Below, in pieces: positions 17,586 to 26,185 of a stretch of 64,000 bases of DNA. Every line of letters begins with the position of its first letter. Positions within the stretch are counted from its first letter, which is position 1. The stretch comes from Saccharomonospora marina XMU15 (GTDB lineage: Bacteria > Actinomycetota > Actinomycetes > Mycobacteriales > Pseudonocardiaceae): NCBI RefSeq assembly GCF_000244955.1, contig NZ_CM001439.1, forward strand, positions 1,578,628 to 1,642,627, given 5' to 3'. Under the pieces are notes generated by a model. That model had not been told where the DNA came from and did not search any database. It saw only the letters and a program-made list of their open reading frames with translations. The translations under genes were made by a program, and so were the position numbers.

Positions 17586-17611
17586 CTACCCCGGATACCC
17601 GGTGTGAAACC
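17586..17611 (-). promoter_or_regulatory. SigB/SigF-like promoter for the UDP-xylose-synthase-like gene
   Basis: Minus strand GGTTT (17611-17607), 15 bp, GGGTAG (17591-17586). The start codon is 10 bp after the -10 box, so the transcript may be leaderless. It overlaps a divergent promoter of the same class on the plus strand. Confidence 0.6.
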
Positions 17612-17627
17612 GCTCCGTAACGGGTAG
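17601..17627 (+). promoter_or_regulatory. SigB/SigF-like promoter for the pyruvyltransferase/GT2 operon
   Basis: Plus strand GGTGT (17601-17605), 16 bp, GGGTAG (17622-17627); the ATG is at 17638. It lies face to face with the promoter of the divergent epimerase, so both transcripts would be driven from one 62-bp region. Confidence 0.55.
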
Positions 17628-17637
17628 TCCGCGCGGC

Positions 17638-18510
17638 ATGCGTGCGCTCGTGACAGGCTGGCCGAGCTTCCTGCACGGTGAGGCCACGGCAGGCGACGTG
17701 CTGAGCATGCGGCGGGTCGCCGACTCGCTGCGTGCTGCAGGCGTTCCCACCGATCTGGTGTGGAGTCCGGGGTACCGCCCTGGCGTGCTGCACTTCGACG
17801 ACGCCGACCCCGCCCACTACACACACCTGGTGTTCGCGTGTGGACCCGTCCACGGTGAGCAGGTGGAGTGGCTGCACGACCGGTACGCGCGCTGCCGCCG
17901 CATCGCGGTCGGGGTGTCGGTGATCGACCCGACGGCTGCCGCGGTCACCGGATTCCACCGCGTGCTCGCCAGGGACGGCGACGGTGGCGGCGGCGTGCCG
18001 GATCTGTCGGTGTCGGCGCGCTCGTCGCGGGTACCGGTCGCGGGGATCGCGCTTGCGCCGGGTCAGCGGGAGTACGGCGAGCGCCGCAGGCACGAACAGG
18101 TGCACAAGGCGCTGCTGAGTTGGGTCGAGGGGCTGGACTGCGCGCGGATTCCGCTGTCGACGCGGCTGGCGACCTCCGACTGGCGACACTGCGCCACCCC
18201 GGACGCCTTGCTGTCCCTGGTGCAGCGGCTGGACGTGGTGGTGACCACCCGGATGCACGGCCTGGTACTGGCACTGTCGGTGGGGGTGCCCGCGCTGGCC
18301 GTCGATCCGGTCACCGGCGGCGGCAAGGTGAGCGCACAGGGGCACGCGCTCGACTGGCCCGCCGTGGTTGCGGCCGAGGACGCGGGCGCGGAGGCTTTCC
18401 AACCGTGGTGGCGGTGGTGCCTTTCGGCTGCCGCGCGGCAGGAGGCGGCGCGCGGCCGCGCCGACGGTGCCGAACTGGTGTCAGGGCTGCTTCGCGAGGT
18501 GCTCGGATGA
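17638..18510 (+). CDS. Polysaccharide pyruvyl transferase family protein
   Basis: A 290-residue protein of the CsaB/WcaK-like family, which adds pyruvyl ketals from PEP to cell-wall or capsular sugars. The N-terminal region has SFLHGEATAGDVLS; the C-terminal signature is VVTTRMHGLVLALSVGVPALAVDPVTGGGK. It is shorter than most members (about 350-400), lacking part of the first lobe insertion, so it may be a divergent subgroup. It overlaps the next GT2 by ATGA and starts a three-gene operon. No ribosome site is evident, in keeping with a near-leaderless transcript. Confidence 0.8.
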   Translation: MRALVTGWPSFLHGEATAGDVLSMRRVADSLRAAGVPTDLVWSPGYRPGVLHFDDADPAHYTHLVFACGPVHGEQVEWLHDRYARCRRIAVGVSVIDPTAAAVTGFHRVLARDGDGGGGVPDLSVSARSSRVPVAGIALAPGQREYGERRRHEQVHKALLSWVEGLDCARIPLSTRLATSDWRHCATPDALLSLVQRLDVVVTTRMHGLVLALSVGVPALAVDPVTGGGKVSAQGHALDWPAVVAAEDAGAEAFQPWWRWCLSAAARQEAARGRADGAELVSGLLREVLG

Positions 18511-19346
18511 GCCAGGCGCGCACCACCGTTGTCATCGCGACCAGAAATCGTGCGGCCGAACTGGCCCGCTCGTTGCGCCAGTTGCGCGCGCTGCGGCCGA
18601 CGCCGCCGATCGTCGTGGTGGACAACGGCTCACACGACGACACCGCGGCGCTGGTACGGCGGGACTTTGCGGAAGTGCGGCTGGTGAGCCTGGCAGGCAA
18701 CGCCGGTGTGGCGGCACGCAACATCGGCGTGCGGCGCGCCGAGACACCCTATGTCGCGTTCAGTGACGACGACTCCTGGTGGGAGCAGGGCGCGCTGCCG
18801 AGGGCGGAGACCCTGTTCGACGCCTATCCCAGGGTGGGCCTGCTCGCGGCGACCACGCTGGTGGGTCCACAGGCCGAGCCGGATCCGGTGTGCGAGCTGA
18901 TGGCCGACAGCCCACTCGGTACCGCGCCGGACGTGCCGGGTCCGCTGGTGCTGGGCTTCCTCGCCTGCTCGGCGATCGTGCGCAAGCAGGCCTTCCTCGA
19001 GGTGGGCGGCTTCAGTGAGCTGCTGCACTTCGGGGCGGAGGAGACACTGCTTGCCTACGACCTCGCGGCAGCCGGGTGGGCACTGAGCTATGTGGAGCAG
19101 TTGCGAGCCCACCACCATCCCTCCACGACGCGGCCTGGCGAGCGGTGGCGGCGCAGGCTGGAGTTGCGCAACAACGCGTTGATCGCCCTGATGCGCAGGC
19201 CGGTACCCGGGTTGCTGCGCAGTCTCGGCCCGCTGCTCAACGAGCCCGCCGCCGCGGCGGGCACGTTGCGCAGGCTGCCGCACGCCCTCGGCAGGCGCAG
19301 GCGGCTTCCCCGGCACGTCGAAGCGCAGATCAGGGAGCTGACATGA
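18507..19346 (+). CDS. Family 2 glycosyltransferase
   Basis: A 279-residue GT-A enzyme. N-terminal TTVVIATRNRAAELARSL, nucleotide/metal region VVDNGSHDDTA and FSDDDSWWEQGAL (DxD), acceptor-side VGGFSELLHFGAEETLLAYDL. No membrane segment is seen, so it probably acts on the cytoplasmic face. ATGA overlaps join it to the genes before and after. It is about 45% similar by eye in layout to the next gene, suggesting tandem duplication. Confidence 0.87.
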   Translation: MSQARTTVVIATRNRAAELARSLRQLRALRPTPPIVVVDNGSHDDTAALVRRDFAEVRLVSLAGNAGVAARNIGVRRAETPYVAFSDDDSWWEQGALPRAETLFDAYPRVGLLAATTLVGPQAEPDPVCELMADSPLGTAPDVPGPLVLGFLACSAIVRKQAFLEVGGFSELLHFGAEETLLAYDLAAAGWALSYVEQLRAHHHPSTTRPGERWRRRLELRNNALIALMRRPVPGLLRSLGPLLNEPAAAAGTLRRLPHALGRRRRLPRHVEAQIRELT

Positions 19347-20242
19347 GCCGCGATCCGCGTGTCACCGTCGTGCTGATCACCCACAACCGGCGCGAGGAGG
19401 TGCTGCGGACGCTCGAGGTGATGACCACGTTGCCGGACGCCGCGCCGCTGATCGTCGCCGACAACGCCTCCACCGACGGCACCGCCGACGCGATCGCGCG
19501 TCACCACCCGCAGGTGTCGTTGCTCGCCTGCGAGACCAACCTTGGTGCGCTGGCGCGCAACGTGGCTGTCGAGCAGGTACGGACCCCCTACGTGGCGTTC
19601 TGCGACGACGACACCCGTTGGCAGCCGGGGTCGCTCACCCGCGCCGCCGACCTGCTGGACGCCCACCCCGGGCTGGCGTCGGTGACAGGGCGTTGCCTCG
19701 TCGAGCCGGACCTCGTCGAGGACCCGATCACACCGGAGCTGCGGTACTCGCCGGTGCGGGGACCGGACTGGCTGCCCGGGCCCGCGCTGCTCGGCATCAT
19801 GGCAGGCCTGACCACGCTGCGGGTGCGGGCGTTTCGTGAGGTGGGCGGGTTCAACCCGAGGATGTGGCTCGGTGGTGAGGAGGAGCTGCTCGCGCTCGAC
19901 CTTGCCTCGCGTGGCTGGTGGATGTGCTGGGCGGAGGACGTGGTGATCCACCACGCGCCGTCGCGGCTGCGGGACCCGAGGCGCCGCAGGCAACTGGGCA
20001 TCCGCAACACGCTGTGGACGTTGTGGCTGCGAAGGCCGGTGCCAGGGGCCGCGCGCAGAACCGCCGACGTGCTGCGTTCCGCACCCGCCGACCTCGCCAC
20101 CGCATCGGCCGTGCTGGAGGCGGTGCGAGGGCTGCCGTGGGTGCTCAGGCAGCGGCGGGTCGTGCCCGACAGCGTGGAACGGGGGCTGCGTGCGCTCGAG
20201 CACGCGCAGCGAAGCTCCGTGGCGCGCCGTTACGTGGGTTGA
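19343..20242 (+). CDS. Family 2 glycosyltransferase
   Basis: A 299-residue paralogue of the preceding enzyme, with VTVVLITHNRREEVLRTL, VADNASTDGTADAI, FCDDDTRWQPGSL and VGGFNPRMWLGGEEELLALDL. Both proteins end in Arg-rich tails that could associate with the membrane. It is the last gene of the pyruvyltransferase operon; a GC-rich hairpin 11 bp after its stop probably ends the transcript. Confidence 0.87.
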   Translation: MSRDPRVTVVLITHNRREEVLRTLEVMTTLPDAAPLIVADNASTDGTADAIARHHPQVSLLACETNLGALARNVAVEQVRTPYVAFCDDDTRWQPGSLTRAADLLDAHPGLASVTGRCLVEPDLVEDPITPELRYSPVRGPDWLPGPALLGIMAGLTTLRVRAFREVGGFNPRMWLGGEEELLALDLASRGWWMCWAEDVVIHHAPSRLRDPRRRRQLGIRNTLWTLWLRRPVPGAARRTADVLRSAPADLATASAVLEAVRGLPWVLRQRRVVPDSVERGLRALEHAQRSSVARRYVG

Positions 20243-20262
20243 CGGTAGGGGCGACCGGGTAG
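20236..20262 (+). promoter_or_regulatory. SigB/SigF-like promoter for the ClpC-like ATPase gene
   Basis: Plus strand GGGTT (20236-20240), 16 bp, GGGTAG (20257-20262), predicting a 5' leader of about 30 bases with AAAGGAG at 20286-20292. The -10 box lies inside the hairpin at 20253-20271, so promoter and terminator overlap. Confidence 0.5.
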
Positions 20263-20271
20263 GCCCCGGTC
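20253..20271 (+). terminator. Hairpin after the GT2 operon
   Basis: GACCGGG and CCCGGTC form a perfect 7-bp stem with loop TAGGC, 11 bp past the GT2 stop and 14 bp before the Clp ribosome site. There is no T-tract. It may terminate the GT operon or, being shared with the Clp promoter, modulate initiation. Confidence 0.45.
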
Positions 20272-20299
20272 AGCAACCGTTCGCCAAAGGAGTGTGTCC

Positions 20300-22831
20300 A
20301 TGACCGGCTTCTTCGGGGCCGACCCAGGTCCGAGCCCGTTCGACCAGCTGCTCGCCCAGTTCTTCGGCAACGCCGTGCCGGGCAGGCGCCCCTCCGCGGT
20401 CGGTATCACGCGCCTGATGAGCGAGCAGGCGCTGGCGCTGGTCTCGGCGGCCGTGCGCAAGGCGGAGGAGTGGGGCGGCAACGAACTGGACTCCACGCAC
20501 CTGCTGTGGGCGGCGACCCGGGTCCCGGGCAGCAGGGAGCTGATCCAGCGGGCCGGGGCCGACCCGGACGCACTCGCCGACAGGGTCGAGCGCGAAGCGG
20601 GACGTGGCCACGGGCGCACCGCGGCCCACCCGGTGCTGACCCCGGCCGCCAAGCGCACGCTGCTGGACGCCCACCAGATGTCGAGGGGGCTGCGCTCGTC
20701 CTACATCGGTCCCGAGCACGTACTGCTGGCGCTGGTGGCCAACCACGAGTCACAGGCAGGCCGGTTCCTCGGCGAGGCGGGCGTGACACCGGAGGCGATG
20801 CAGCGCGCCTTCACCGACCCGACCGCCACGCCCGGTGCCGTCCGGGCGGGCCAGCAGCAGCCCAGCAGCGACACCCCGACACTCGACAGCTACGGCCGCG
20901 ACCTGACCGCGATGGCCCGCGACGGCGAGATCGACCCCGTCGTCGGCCGCGACGACGAGATCGAGCAAACCATCGAGGTGCTTTCCAGGCGCACCAAGAA
21001 CAACCCGGTGCTCATCGGCGAGGCCGGTGTCGGCAAGACCGCGATCGTGGAGGGCCTCGCGCAGCGCATCACCGACGGGCAGGTGCCGGAGACGCTCGGC
21101 GAGCGGCGGGTGATCCAGCTCGACCTCACCGCCATGGTGGCCGGTACCCGCTACCGGGGCGACTTCGAGGAACGCATGAGCAAGCTGCTCGACGAGATCC
21201 GGTCGAACAAGGACCGGCTCATCGTGTTCATCGACGAACTGCACACCGTGGTCGGCGCGGGGGCGTCGGAGGGCTCGATGGGGGCGGGCAACATGCTCAA
21301 ACCCGCGCTGGCAAGGGGAGAGCTGCATATCGTCGGCGCCACCACGCTCGACGAGTATCGCGAGAACATCGAGAACGACCCGGCATTCGAGCGGCGGTTC
21401 CAGCCGATCCTGGTGCCGGAGCCGAACGTTGAGGACACTCTGGCGATCCTGCACGGGCTGCGCGATCAGTACGAGGCGCACCACCAGGTGAGCTTCACCG
21501 ACGAGGCGCTGAGCGCTGCGGCTTCGCTTTCCGACCGCTACATCACCGACCGTTACCTGCCGGACAAGGCGATCGACCTGATCGACCAGGCGGGCGCGAG
21601 GGTACGGATGCGCGCGGGCCGGGAGCCGGAGCAGGTGCGTGAGCTGGAGGCGCGGCTGGAGCAACTGTGCCGCGACCGCGACCAGGCGGTCAGCGAGGAG
21701 CACTACGAACGGGCCTCCTCGTTGCGCGACGAGATCAACGACCTGCGTGGCCGCCTCGCCGAGGCCAAGCGTGGCAACGGGGTGGCGGGCGCGCCGGAAG
21801 TGGGTGCCGTCGACATCGCCGAGGTCGTTTCGCGGCTCACCGGCGTTCCGGTGGCGCAACTGACCCAGCAGGAACGGGAGCGGCTGCTGCACCTGGAGGA
21901 GCACCTGCACGGCAGGGTCGTCGGCCAGGACGACGCCGTTGCAGCGGTTTCGGAGGCGGTGCGCAGGACAAGGGCGGGGTTGGCCGAGCCCAACCGGCCG
22001 TCCGGCAGCTTCCTGTTCCTCGGCCCGACCGGGGTCGGCAAGACCGAACTCGCCCGCGCGCTCGCGGAGGCGTTGTTCGGCAGCGAGGACAGGATGATCC
22101 GGCTCGACATGTCCGAGTACGGCGAGCGGCACACGGTGAGCAGGCTCGTCGGCGCGCCACCCGGTTACGTCGGCTACGAGGAGGCCGGTCAGCTCACCGA
22201 GGCGGTGCGCAGGAGGCCCTACTCGGTGATACTGCTGGACGAGATCGAGAAGGCGCACCCCGACGTGTTCAACATGCTGTTGCAGGTGCTCGACGACGGC
22301 AGGCTCACCGACGGGCGGGGCCGCACGGTGAACTTCACCAACACCGTGCTGATCATGACGAGCAACGTCGGGTCGGAGCTGGTGCTCAGCGGCACGCAGG
22401 GCGCGCTCGGGTTCGCCCCTTCCCGCGAGGAGGACACCGACGAGCCGCTGCGGGAGCGGTTGATGCGACGGCTGCGGGAGACGTTCCGCCCGGAGTTCCT
22501 CAACCGCATCGACGAGATCATCGTGTTCCGCAAGCTGTCGGCGGTGCAGCTGGAGCAGGTCACCTCGCTGCTGCTGGAGGAGACGCGACGCAAGGCACAC
22601 GCGCAGGCCGTGGAGGTCGAGTTCGACCAGCAGGCGGTGCGCTGGCTGGCTGAGGCGGGTTACCAGCCGGAGTACGGTGCCCGCCCGCTGCGCCGCACCA
22701 TCCAGCGTGAGGTGGACAACGTACTGTCGCGGATGCTGCTCAACGGAGAGGTCGCGGAGGGCGACCGGGTGCGCATCGCCGTCCGGGACGGCCACCTGAC
22801 GTTCGACGTCTCCAGCAGGACACCGGCCTGA
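20300..22831 (+). CDS. ClpC-like AAA+ ATPase (Clp/Hsp100 subunit)
   Basis: An 843-residue Hsp100 unfoldase with two AAA modules. Clp_N repeats span about residues 30-170. D1 Walker A (GEAGVGKT) is near residue 239 with Walker [11 protein letters not shown]2 Walker A (GPTGVGKT) is near 574 with Walker [20 protein letters not shown]. Between them is a short UVR-type coiled-coil ([21 protein letters not shown], about 460-485), as in ClpC rather than the long ClpB M-domain. A ClpP-docking VGF/LGF loop is not evident by eye, so it may act as a stand-alone disaggregase. ATG 20300 is chosen for its AAAGGAG spacing over GTG 20294. Confidence 0.9.
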   Translation: MTGFFGADPGPSPFDQLLAQFFGNAVPGRRPSAVGITRLMSEQALALVSAAVRKAEEWGGNELDSTHLLWAATRVPGSRELIQRAGADPDALADRVEREAGRGHGRTAAHPVLTPAAKRTLLDAHQMSRGLRSSYIGPEHVLLALVANHESQAGRFLGEAGVTPEAMQRAFTDPTATPGAVRAGQQQPSSDTPTLDSYGRDLTAMARDGEIDPVVGRDDEIEQTIEVLSRRTKNNPVLIGEAGVGKTAIVEGLAQRITDGQVPETLGERRVIQLDLTAMVAGTRYRGDFEERMSKLLDEIRSNKDRLIVFIDELHTVVGAGASEGSMGAGNMLKPALARGELHIVGATTLDEYRENIENDPAFERRFQPILVPEPNVEDTLAILHGLRDQYEAHHQVSFTDEALSAAASLSDRYITDRYLPDKAIDLIDQAGARVRMRAGREPEQVRELEARLEQLCRDRDQAVSEEHYERASSLRDEINDLRGRLAEAKRGNGVAGAPEVGAVDIAEVVSRLTGVPVAQLTQQERERLLHLEEHLHGRVVGQDDAVAAVSEAVRRTRAGLAEPNRPSGSFLFLGPTGVGKTELARALAEALFGSEDRMIRLDMSEYGERHTVSRLVGAPPGYVGYEEAGQLTEAVRRRPYSVILLDEIEKAHPDVFNMLLQVLDDGRLTDGRGRTVNFTNTVLIMTSNVGSELVLSGTQGALGFAPSREEDTDEPLRERLMRRLRETFRPEFLNRIDEIIVFRKLSAVQLEQVTSLLLEETRRKAHAQAVEVEFDQQAVRWLAEAGYQPEYGARPLRRTIQREVDNVLSRMLLNGEVAEGDRVRIAVRDGHLTFDVSSRTPA

Positions 22832-22842
22832 GTGCGAGGTCG

Positions 22843-22879
22843 GCGCCCGCGGGCCGCGCACTCCCCGGCCCGCGGGCGC
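22843..22879. terminator. Strong bidirectional hairpin between Clp and GT4 genes
   Basis: A perfect 13-bp inverted repeat (GCGCCCGCGGGCC / GGCCCGCGGGCGC) with an 11-base loop occupies the 58-bp gap between two convergent stop codons. No T-tract is present; stem strength and position support termination in both directions. Confidence 0.75.
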
Positions 22880-22889
22880 ACGGCCTGCT

Positions 22890-24101
22890 TCAGCCGGTTT
22901 CCTCGCCCAGCGCGGCGCTGGGCACGGCGCGTTCGTAGACGCGCAGCGTGTCGGTGGCGATGCGGTCCCACGAGTAGCGGCAGCGGGCCCTGTCGGCGCC
23001 CGCGATGCCGTAGGCGTCGCGCAGCGCGCCGTCGGACAGCAGCTTGCGCACCGCCGTCGCCACCGCGTCCGGCTGCCTCGGGGGGACGTGGATGCCCGTG
23101 ACGCCGTCCACGACGGTGTCGATGAGGCCGCCGACGGCGGCAGCGACCACCGGCACGCCGCACGCCATCGCCTCCAGCGGCACGATCCCGAACGGCTCGT
23201 ACCACGGCGTGGTGACGACGACGTCGGCGGAACGCAGCAGTGCGGGCATGTCGGGCCGCGCCACCTGACCGACCAGTCGAACCCGGTCGGCGACACCGTG
23301 CTGTTCGGCGAACCTTCGCAGCCGCAGCGCCTCCTCGTCCTCGGCGAGCCTGCCCTCCTGCGGCCCACCCGCGATGATCAGTTCGGTGTCGGGAAGGTGG
23401 CGCAGCGCCGCGATGGCGATGTCGAACCCCTTGCGCGGCACCAGCCTGCCGACGGCCACGATGCGGTGGCGGTCGCCGCCCCTTCGCGCACGCTCGCCGT
23501 GCGGGGTGAAGCGTTCCAGGTCCACCCCGCACGGCACCACGGAGATGCGGGATCGAGGCAACCCCATCCGCACCAGCTCGAACACCTCGTCCGAGCAGGT
23601 GGCCGCCACCCTGGCCGCGTTGCGCCCCACCAGGCGTTCCAGGTGGATGCGGTCGGCCGGGCTGGTGTCGGCCGGGCCCTGGTTGCGCCGCTTGACCACG
23701 CCGAGGGCGTGGTAGGTCTGCACGACCGGGACGTTGACTTCCTTGGCCGCGAGCAGCGAGGCCACGCCCGACATCCAGAAGTGCGCGTGTACCAGGTCCG
23801 GCCGGCTGCCACGCCATTCGCGCTCCAGGAAGCGGGCGAACTGACCCATGTGCGGCAGCAACTCGTCCTTGGGCACGTGCCTGCGTGGCCCGGCGGGTAC
23901 GTGCACCACGCGATACCCGGCGGGCATGTGCACCTCGTCGGGCTGGACGTCGTCCTCACGCCGCGTGTAGACGGTCACCTCATGTCCGGCCCTGGTCAGA
24001 CCTGCCGAAAGCTCGGCGACATGTACGTTCTGGCCCCCGCCGTCGGCCTCGCCGAGTGCGGCCAGCGGGCTGGCGTGCTCGGAAACCATGGAGATCTTCA
24101 T
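22890..24101 (-). CDS. Family 4 (GT-B) glycosyltransferase
   Basis: A 403-residue retaining glycosyltransferase. The N-terminal lobe has EHASPLAALGEADGGGQNVHVAEL (Gly-rich acceptor loop) and HAHFWMSG; the C-terminal lobe has the donor site VAVGRLVPRKGFDIAI and the E-x7-E motif in YEPFGIVPLEAMACG. The GGGQNVHVAEL loop resembles sucrose-phosphate-synthase/MshA-like GT4 enzymes. AGGAGG precedes the ATG. It follows the next glycosyltransferase by 16 bp, so they form a two-gene operon. Acceptor unknown. Confidence 0.9.
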   Translation of the reverse strand: MKISMVSEHASPLAALGEADGGGQNVHVAELSAGLTRAGHEVTVYTRREDDVQPDEVHMPAGYRVVHVPAGPRRHVPKDELLPHMGQFARFLEREWRGSRPDLVHAHFWMSGVASLLAAKEVNVPVVQTYHALGVVKRRNQGPADTSPADRIHLERLVGRNAARVAATCSDEVFELVRMGLPRSRISVVPCGVDLERFTPHGERARRGGDRHRIVAVGRLVPRKGFDIAIAALRHLPDTELIIAGGPQEGRLAEDEEALRLRRFAEQHGVADRVRLVGQVARPDMPALLRSADVVVTTPWYEPFGIVPLEAMACGVPVVAAAVGGLIDTVVDGVTGIHVPPRQPDAVATAVRKLLSDGALRDAYGIAGADRARCRYSWDRIATDTLRVYERAVPSAALGEETG

Positions 24102-24117
24102 GCTTCCTCCTGTGAGT

Positions 24118-25062
24118 TCACGGCACGAGCCTGCCGAGCAGGGCGTCCCATTCGCGCAGGAAGGAACCGAGCCCGAACTGTGCGAGGGCGTGCTCGCGCC
24201 CCGACTTGCCCATCCGCGCTGCGAGGTCAGGAGATTCGATCAGCGTGCGTACCGCCGAGGTCAGTTCCGTGACGTCGGTGGAGACGAACCCGGCGTCCGG
24301 CGGCACCGAGGTGGCGGCCTCGGTGGTCGCCAGCGAGACCACCGGCATGCCGAGATGCATGGCTTCGAGCAGGGACAGGCCCAGCGAGGTCCAGCGAGCC
24401 GTGTGCACGTAGACACGGTCGCGCGCCATCCTCGTGTGCAGCTCCTCCTGGCGCAGATCGCCGACCGGGGTGACGCCGCGGATGGACAACTCGTCGAGTC
24501 CCATGCCGTACAGGTCCACCGGGGCGACCTCGGCGAAGGCGGCAAGCAGGTCGGTACCGACGATCCGGTTCCTTCGCACCGGCTCGTTGATGAGCACGGC
24601 CGCTCTCGGTAGCTCGCCGGTGTAGCGGTAGCCGGGGTCCACGATGCCGTGCCCGATGACAACGGTGGGTGCGATGCCGTTGTCCCACATCAACTCGTTG
24701 AAGTGCGTGACGTGCACCAGCGGGATGTCGCCGCGGTCGGCGAGCGGATGCCTGCTCGTGGCGGCATGGTCGCGCGGGGTGTTGTGCTCGACGTAGACCG
24801 CGGGAACTTCGCTGCCGATTCGCCTGCCGAGCAGGCGCTGCGCGAGTTCGATCTCCTCGGGCCGCTGCAACACCACCGCGTCCACACCCGCGTCACCGAC
24901 CTGCTCGAAGGGCACTTCCACGGCGGAATCGGGCCAGTCCCTGCCGCAGCGGCCCCTTCCCCACGGCCCGCCTGTGTCCACAGTGGGCAGCAGATAGGTG
25001 TGCCCGCCCCGGACGAATGCGGAAGTCCAGGAGCCGTGCACGTGCCACACGAGCAGCCTCAT
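24118..25062 (-). CDS. Glycosyltransferase (GT-B, family 1/4-like)
   Basis: A 314-residue protein beginning MRLLVWHVHGSWTSAFVRG. It has the GT-B C-terminal features: DLYGMG, RVYVHTARWTSLGLSLLEAMHLGMPVVSLATT (E-x-E-like acidic pair reduced) and a final helix AQFGLGSFLREWDALLGRL. The N-terminal lobe is shortened. It is encoded first in the two-gene operon. A GTTT-N16-GGGCAC element at 25073-25098 may be its promoter. The protein is typical of putative glycosyltransferases next to heptose-type clusters in actinobacteria; donor and acceptor are unknown. Confidence 0.8.
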   Translation of the reverse strand: MRLLVWHVHGSWTSAFVRGGHTYLLPTVDTGGPWGRGRCGRDWPDSAVEVPFEQVGDAGVDAVVLQRPEEIELAQRLLGRRIGSEVPAVYVEHNTPRDHAATSRHPLADRGDIPLVHVTHFNELMWDNGIAPTVVIGHGIVDPGYRYTGELPRAAVLINEPVRRNRIVGTDLLAAFAEVAPVDLYGMGLDELSIRGVTPVGDLRQEELHTRMARDRVYVHTARWTSLGLSLLEAMHLGMPVVSLATTEAATSVPPDAGFVSTDVTELTSAVRTLIESPDLAARMGKSGREHALAQFGLGSFLREWDALLGRLVP

Positions 25063-25072
25063 GCTTGGCAAG

Positions 25073-25098
25073 GTGCCCGGGGGTAGCCGTGGCTAAAC
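25073..25098 (-). promoter_or_regulatory. Weak SigB/SigF-like element upstream of the glycosyltransferase pair
   Basis: Minus strand GTTT (25098-25095), 16 bp, GGGCAC (25078-25073), 10 bp before the ATG. The spacing fits the window's other sites but the -10 has C for T at the key position. Confidence 0.3.
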
Positions 25099-25100
25099 GC

Positions 25101-25547
25101 CTAGCGACGTCGTCGTGGGTCCTCCTGCCGTACCGGAAGGAAAGCGAGCAGCAGCCCGGCCAGCGCGGTGAACCCGTACAACCACGTGTTCGACGCCGCC
25201 ACGTTCGCGAGGTCGGCCTGATCGGTGAGGACGGTGGCGAGGATGCTGTAGGCGGTCAGTCCGGCGAACCCGACGAACGTCAGCACGCCGAACACCCGGG
25301 TGGTCCCTTCCCGGTACGCCCCGAACACCCCGAGCAGGCCGATGAGCGTGTGCCAGAAGTTGAGCAACGCGCTGTTGGCGAAACCCCACACCGTCCGCGA
25401 ATCGTCCGGCCCGATGGTGGTGCCGTGAGTGACGAATCCGGCTATGCCCAACGCCAGGTACCACAATCCGATGAGCAGGGCCGTGAGCTGTAGCCACGGG
25501 ACTCGCGGACGCCACCCGTGGCCGACGTTGACCGGAACATCGCTCAT
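25101..25547 (-). CDS. DUF4383-type four-helix membrane protein
   Basis: A 148-residue integral membrane protein with four hydrophobic helices (LTALLIGLWYLALGIAGFV, LNFWHTLIGLLGVFGAY, FVGFAGLTAYSILATVL, LYGFTALAGLLLAFL). The NFWHTLIGLLG segment is typical of DUF4383. No function is established. The start is ATG 25547; GTG 25556 is possible. A GTTT-N15-GGGTAG element 105 bp upstream, inside the end of the preceding gene, may drive it independently. Confidence 0.8.
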   Translation of the reverse strand: MSDVPVNVGHGWRPRVPWLQLTALLIGLWYLALGIAGFVTHGTTIGPDDSRTVWGFANSALLNFWHTLIGLLGVFGAYREGTTRVFGVLTFVGFAGLTAYSILATVLTDQADLANVAASNTWLYGFTALAGLLLAFLPVRQEDPRRRR

Positions 25548-25614
25548 GGTCGACACCAGCGCCTCGTGCGGCAGGTTGCCCGCCGCACAGATCGTTGCCC
25601 GATGGTTGCGGTTG

Positions 25615-25642
25615 GGTCCTACAGGGACCTACAGGGTCCTAC
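25615..25642. repeat. Alternating short repeats GGTCCTACAG / GGACCTACAG
   Basis: Three consecutive 10-bp units (GGTCCTACAG, GGACCTACAG, GGTCCTACAT) lie between two minus-strand genes. Adjacent GGTCC and GGACC arms can pair in two alternative short hairpins, so this may be a terminator or a leader structure of the DUF4383 transcript. Confidence 0.45.
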
Positions 25643-25651
25643 ATCCTGCGC

Positions 25652-25677
25652 CTACCCCGGGCGGCCGTGGGCAAACT
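25652..25677 (-). promoter_or_regulatory. SigB/SigF-like promoter upstream of the DUF4383 gene
   Basis: Minus strand AGTTT (25677-25673), 15 bp, GGGTAG (25657-25652), located in the last codons of the upstream gene. It predicts a leader of about 100 bases containing the GGTCC/GGACC repeats. Confidence 0.4.
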
Positions 25678-26095
25678 GCTTGGCGAAGTCGATGTGCACG
25701 ACGCGATCGATCGCACGCAGGGCGTCCGGCTCCAGCCGCCATGCGGACACCGCGTCGGTGACCCCGTCCAGCACCCGCCAGCCGAAGGTGTGGCTGTCGG
25801 GCACCGAGCCGTGGCTCGTCGTGGCGGAGACGGCCACGCACAGGCAACCGCCTGCGACGACGTAACGACACGTGAGCACGGCTCCGGGCACCGAGTGCTG
25901 GATCAGGCTCGCGCACGCCTCGTCGACGGCCACGGTGACGTCGGTGACCGCGTCCGGGTCGAGCCCTTCACCCGAGGCGGCCATCCGCGCCACCGACCTC
26001 AGCAACGGCAGCAGCCGAGGCTCCGCGGAGACGCGGAGTTCGACGTGTCCGCTGGTCCTGGGGCCGAGCCAGTCGGCGAGTTCACGCTTGTGCAT
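25652..26095 (-). CDS. Degenerate anti-sigma-factor-type ATP-binding protein (HATPase_c_2)
   Basis: A 147-residue protein resembling RsbW/SpoIIAB-type GHKL domains. VTDVTVAVDEACASLIQHS corresponds to the N-box, but the Asn expected in EACxNxxxHA is replaced by Ser, and the downstream G-boxes (DxGxG and similar) are not recognisable. ATP binding is therefore doubtful and it may act only as a protein-binding module. Such small ATPase-like proteins are common in actinobacterial stress circuits. The ATG at 26095 has a SigB/SigF-like promoter immediately upstream. Its partner sigma or antagonist is not adjacent. Confidence 0.65.
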   Translation of the reverse strand: MHKRELADWLGPRTSGHVELRVSAEPRLLPLLRSVARMAASGEGLDPDAVTDVTVAVDEACASLIQHSVPGAVLTCRYVVAGGCLCVAVSATTSHGSVPDSHTFGWRVLDGVTDAVSAWRLEPDALRAIDRVVHIDFAKQFAHGRPG

Positions 26096-26107
26096 GGTCT
26101 TGTTCGG

Positions 26108-26133
26108 ATACCCGGCGGTAGCGCGACAACACC
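26108..26133 (-). promoter_or_regulatory. SigB/SigF-like promoter for the anti-sigma-like gene
   Basis: Minus strand GGTGT (26133-26129), 15 bp, GGGTAT (26113-26108), 12 bp before the ATG. The match to the consensus is good. Confidence 0.5.
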
Positions 26134-26157
26134 ACTGCGAGTGACCTGTGGCGGGAT

Positions 26158-26185
26158 GTTTGTCCCCCTCCCCGGCGGGGCAAAC
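26158..26185. promoter_or_regulatory. Inverted repeat upstream of the holin-like operon
   Basis: GTTTG-T-CCCC pairs with GGGG-CAAAC across a 9-base loop. Read on the plus strand it also presents GTTT-N16-GGGCAA, similar to the stress-promoter layout but with C in the -10. It is 50 bp upstream of the ATG of the holin-like gene. Confidence 0.35.

Noticed and set aside
20750-23368. 872-codon open frame on the minus strand spanning the clp gene and part of the GT4 gene
   Set aside because: Shadow of codon bias. The opposite strand encodes an intact Hsp100, and the frame crosses a strong terminator hairpin.
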